Shown here: piece by piece, positions 27,734 through 29,743 of the stretch
How positions within the stretch are numbered: the first letter of the stretch is position 1
How the letters are laid out: every line of letters begins with the position of its first letter
Made by a program: the position numbers and the translations under genes
Assembly (NCBI GenBank): GCA_036267755.1
Contig: DATAVK010000126.1
Coordinates: 1-29,743, forward strand
Direction of reading: 5' to 3'
DNA from: DATAVK01 sp036267755
GTDB taxonomy: Bacteria > Actinomycetota > Actinomycetes > JAFAQI01
DNA length: 29,743 nt
The notes under the pieces: model-generated
The model's input: only the letters and a program-made list of their open reading frames with translations
The model's database searches: none
Told to the model about the DNA's origin: nothing

Positions 27734-29170
27734 TCAGCGGCGATAGCTGCTGTGCGCGTCCTGCCCAGTGTGCTTGCGGTATTTCTGGAAGCCGATATAG
27801 GTGTGCCCGAGCCAGTCGAACTCCGCCTTGGACGCGGCCACCCCGACCGCCCGGAAGTGGTTGTGGTCGCTGCGGTTCCCGATCGGGTGACCGTCGGTGT
27901 CCGCGTCCGGCACCGTGCCGTAGACGACGTGCGCGCTGTTCGTCGCGGTGATCGTGTTGTGCACGAACGTGTCGCGCCAGGAGTGGTACTGGATCAGCAC
28001 CTCGGGGGAGCCGTCGTTGAGCTGGTTGTTGCCGCGCAGCACGTTGTACGCCCAGTAGTTGTTGTGCGACGTGCCCGTCTTGACGCCACCGCAGTCCGGC
28101 TTGTCGTTGCAGTAGCCGCCCGTGGCCAGCCCGGTGAACAGGCTCTTCGTGACGTGGTTGTGGGTGACCCTGTTGTAGTCCGCCGAGCCCTTCCCGTTCT
28201 CAGCGGCGACCTCGATGCCGATGTCGCTGGTCGTCACGTGGTTGTAGCGGATCCGGATGTGGGTGCCGCCGTCAACGTAGATACCGTCGGCGCAGTTGCA
28301 CCAACCGTGATCCCAGTACGACGGGTTGCCGCGCGACTGGATGTGCGCGATCCGATTGCGTGCGATCAGGCCGTTGCGTGCACGGTCCCGGAAGGTGTAG
28401 CGGTCCGGGCCAGTGATCGTCGTCTCGTAGCCGATCGCATCGATCCCGATGTTGTTGTCGTCGTAGATGTGGTTGCCGACGATGGCCCAGTTCTTGACGT
28501 TCCCGTTCACCACGACGGTCTCGCTGGCACCGGTGCGCAGATGGTCGACGGTGTTGCCCTTGATGGTCAGGTCACTGATCGACGCGTGCGGGTCATCGCC
28601 GTACGCCGCGATGCCGTGCGCGTTGATGTTGAAGCTGCCGAGGGTGGTGTTGTAGTTGCCCTCTTTGTAGATGTGGTTGTTCAGGATGCGGACCGCGTGG
28701 TCGTGACCGTGGAGGTAGATGCCCACCGGTACGACGCCCTTGCGGGAGGTGCGGTATCCGGTGATGGACAGGCCGGAGATCGTGATGTTGCGGCTGCCGG
28801 AGATGTTCACCATCGCCGAGATGTCCTTCGGCGGCGTCAGACCGGACCCGTCGAGCACGGCGCTCTCATGTTGATACGGGCGCAACGTGAGGCCGCGCAC
28901 CCCGGCGAGCCGGACTCGCTGGTGGTAGGAGCCGCCGCGCAGCTCGATGGTGCCGCCGTTCGGCAGCCGCTTGACGGCGACCTGGATGGTCAGCAGCGGC
29001 GCAGCCACGGTGCCGGCGTTGCTGTCGTTGCCGGTCGTCGACACCACCAGCACCTTTGCGGCCGCTGCCGGAGCGGACGGATGACTGCCGACGGCAGCGG
29101 CATAGGCGGTCGTCCCGGTCACCGTGACGGCCGCGGTGACGAGGGCAGCGAGGGTTGTGGCTCGTGTCAT
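27734..29170 (-). CDS. Secreted right-handed beta-helix protein (polysaccharide lyase-like)
   Basis: A 478-residue exported protein. The signal peptide (TRATTLAALVTAAVTVTGTTAYAAAVG) is followed by the start of a parallel beta-helix, KVLVVSTTGNDSNAGTVAAPLLTIQVAVKRLPNGGTIELRGGSY, typical of DUF1565/pectate-lyase-like proteins. Repeating coils follow: SRNITISGLSITGY, VRILNNHIYKEGNYN, SISDLTIKGNTVDHL, NWAIVGNHIYDDNNIG, LIARNRIAHIQSRG and IRIRYNHVTTSDIGIEV. They form the Asn-ladder pattern of the fold. Cysteines in WCNCADGIYVDGG and YCNDKPDCGG may form disulfides. It probably binds or cuts a polysaccharide such as a pectin- or alginate-like polymer, which is inference. The ATG at 29170 overlaps the TGA of the sugar permease gene as ATGA, tying breakdown to uptake. 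Confidence 0.88.
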   Translation of the reverse strand: MTRATTLAALVTAAVTVTGTTAYAAAVGSHPSAPAAAAKVLVVSTTGNDSNAGTVAAPLLTIQVAVKRLPNGGTIELRGGSYHQRVRLAGVRGLTLRPYQHESAVLDGSGLTPPKDISAMVNISGSRNITISGLSITGYRTSRKGVVPVGIYLHGHDHAVRILNNHIYKEGNYNTTLGSFNINAHGIAAYGDDPHASISDLTIKGNTVDHLRTGASETVVVNGNVKNWAIVGNHIYDDNNIGIDAIGYETTITGPDRYTFRDRARNGLIARNRIAHIQSRGNPSYWDHGWCNCADGIYVDGGTHIRIRYNHVTTSDIGIEVAAENGKGSADYNRVTHNHVTKSLFTGLATGGYCNDKPDCGGVKTGTSHNNYWAYNVLRGNNQLNDGSPEVLIQYHSWRDTFVHNTITATNSAHVVYGTVPDADTDGHPIGNRSDHNHFRAVGVAASKAEFDWLGHTYIGFQKYRKHTGQDAHSSYRR

Positions 29171-29743
29171 TTGATCCCCGTATTCGCGATAGAGCTGACG
29201 AAGAAGCGTTGTCCGGCAAGGAAGAGCAGCATCACAGGGAGCTGGCTCATCAAGGTGGCGGCCATGAGCAGCGGCCAGTTGGTGAAGTGCGCGCTCTGGA
29301 AGGTAGCGAGGCCGAGCTGGATCGTCATGGTGTTCGGGGACGACGTCACTACCAGTGGCCATAGGAAGTCGTTCCACACCGAGAGGAACGTCAGGACCGC
29401 GACGGTGCTCAGCGGAGGACCCATCAGCGGGAGCAGGATGCTGCGCAGGATCCGGAACCGGCTCGCGCCGTCGATCATGGCGGCCTCTTCCAGCTCGACC
29501 GGAAGCGTCAGGAAGAACTGCCGCAGCAGGTAGATCCCGAACGGTGTCACCAAGTTCGGCACGATGAGCGCCGGCAGCGTGTTGACCAGGCCGAGGTGCT
29601 TCACGATCAGCAAGGTCGGGATCATGACGACCTGGAACGGCACCATGAGAGTGGCGAGGATCCCGATGAACAGGATCTTGTTGCCGGGGAACCGAAGCCG
29701 GGCGAAGGCGTAACCCGCCAGGCTGCACAGCACCAGGTTGCTG
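29167..29743 (-). CDS. Carbohydrate ABC transporter permease (CUT1, MalG-like), C-terminal part
   Basis: The last 192 residues of an inner membrane permease of a CUT1 sugar importer; the 5' end lies beyond the window. It begins within helix 2 or 3 (SNLVLCSLAGYAFARLRFPG) and has helices ILFIGILATLMVPFQVVMIPTLLIV, LPALIVPNLVTPFGIYLLRQFFLTLP, LSTVAVLTFLSVWNDFLWPLVV and LLMAATLMSQLPVMLLFLAGQRFFV. The EAA loop that contacts the ATPase is intact: ELEEAAMIDGASRFRILRSILLPL. The C-terminus is short (SSIANTGIK). The partner permease and binding protein should lie upstream on the minus strand, outside the window. The coupling to the beta-helix gene suggests uptake of its oligosaccharide products. Confidence 0.93.
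   Translation of the reverse strand, partial: SNLVLCSLAGYAFARLRFPGNKILFIGILATLMVPFQVVMIPTLLIVKHLGLVNTLPALIVPNLVTPFGIYLLRQFFLTLPVELEEAAMIDGASRFRILRSILLPLMGPPLSTVAVLTFLSVWNDFLWPLVVTSSPNTMTIQLGLATFQSAHFTNWPLLMAATLMSQLPVMLLFLAGQRFFVSSIANTGIK

Noticed and set aside
1..29743. A defence island, secondary-metabolite cluster or integrated mobile element
   Set aside because: No biosynthetic core enzymes, restriction or toxin genes, integrase or transposase were seen. The SARP gene alone does not indicate an antibiotic cluster.

Overview
The window is chromosomal DNA from a high-GC actinobacterium. Support for this comes from the very GC-rich codon use, many GTG starts, and a mycothiol-type maleylpyruvate isomerase family enzyme. 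F420/flavin-type oxidoreductases, an AfsR/SARP regulator, a CGNR zinc-finger protein and a B12-riboswitch-controlled class Ia ribonucleotide reductase (a Streptomyces-like arrangement) point the same way. I cannot name the genus. I found no rRNA, tRNA, CRISPR array, insertion sequence or prophage. Most of the window is dense single-gene and short-operon housekeeping and accessory DNA.

Layout. 1-2107: the 5' part of nrdA (minus strand) with a complete cobalamin riboswitch leader. A pair of NrdR-like boxes follows, 31 bp centre to centre, then a divergent gene for a BtuF-like cobalamin-binding protein without a signal peptide. 2118-6744: a secreted protein of unknown function divergent from a large SARP/NB-ARC/TPR regulator, with an 11-bp-period direct repeat between them. 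6754-8066: a DUF5522-like cysteine protein and an Ogt-type alkyltransferase, divergent from a Zn-ribbon Nudix hydrolase. 8203-10432: an XdhC/CoxI maturation protein divergent from moaA (molybdenum cofactor). 10477-12617: a lipoprotein and a DHA2 drug exporter, translationally coupled. 12537-17046: a PPOX-family protein, two small membrane proteins joined by a 23-bp tandem duplication, and TetR. After TetR come a maleylpyruvate isomerase-like enzyme, a DoxX-like protein, a DMT transporter and a GNAT acetyltransferase. 17043-19337: a Leloir pair galT-galK with a 54-aa ORF in front. 19383-21368: a Clp-N repeat protein, a MerR-like small regulator and a DUF2231 membrane protein. 21482-23603: a minus-strand cluster of small proteins, including two very short ORFs, with an FHA-HTH protein under a possible SigB/SigF-like stress promoter. 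23706-27721: an LLM oxidoreductase and CGNR regulator (coupled), an EamA transporter, and a DHA2 exporter interrupted by an in-frame TGA. 27734-29743: a secreted beta-helix protein translationally coupled to a sugar ABC permease that runs off the window.

Four themes go beyond ordinary annotation. (1) A 53-bp imperfect palindrome occurs three times (6699, 26121, 27676). Each time it sits at the 3' end of a gene in the same reading phase, so it supplies the last ~15 codons and the stop. (2) A nested palindrome array lies between the convergent nudix and xdhC genes. (3) Seven genes show a TAnnnT hexamer 6-7 nt before the start codon, the signature of leaderless transcription. (4) Gene junctions are very compressed: ATGA/GTGA overlaps, two convergent pairs that share one CTAG as both stop codons, antisense 3' overlaps of 81 and 45 bp, and a duplicated ATGA junction that creates an 8-codon relay ORF.

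All functional calls come from reading the sequence and from knowledge of protein families. No database search was run.
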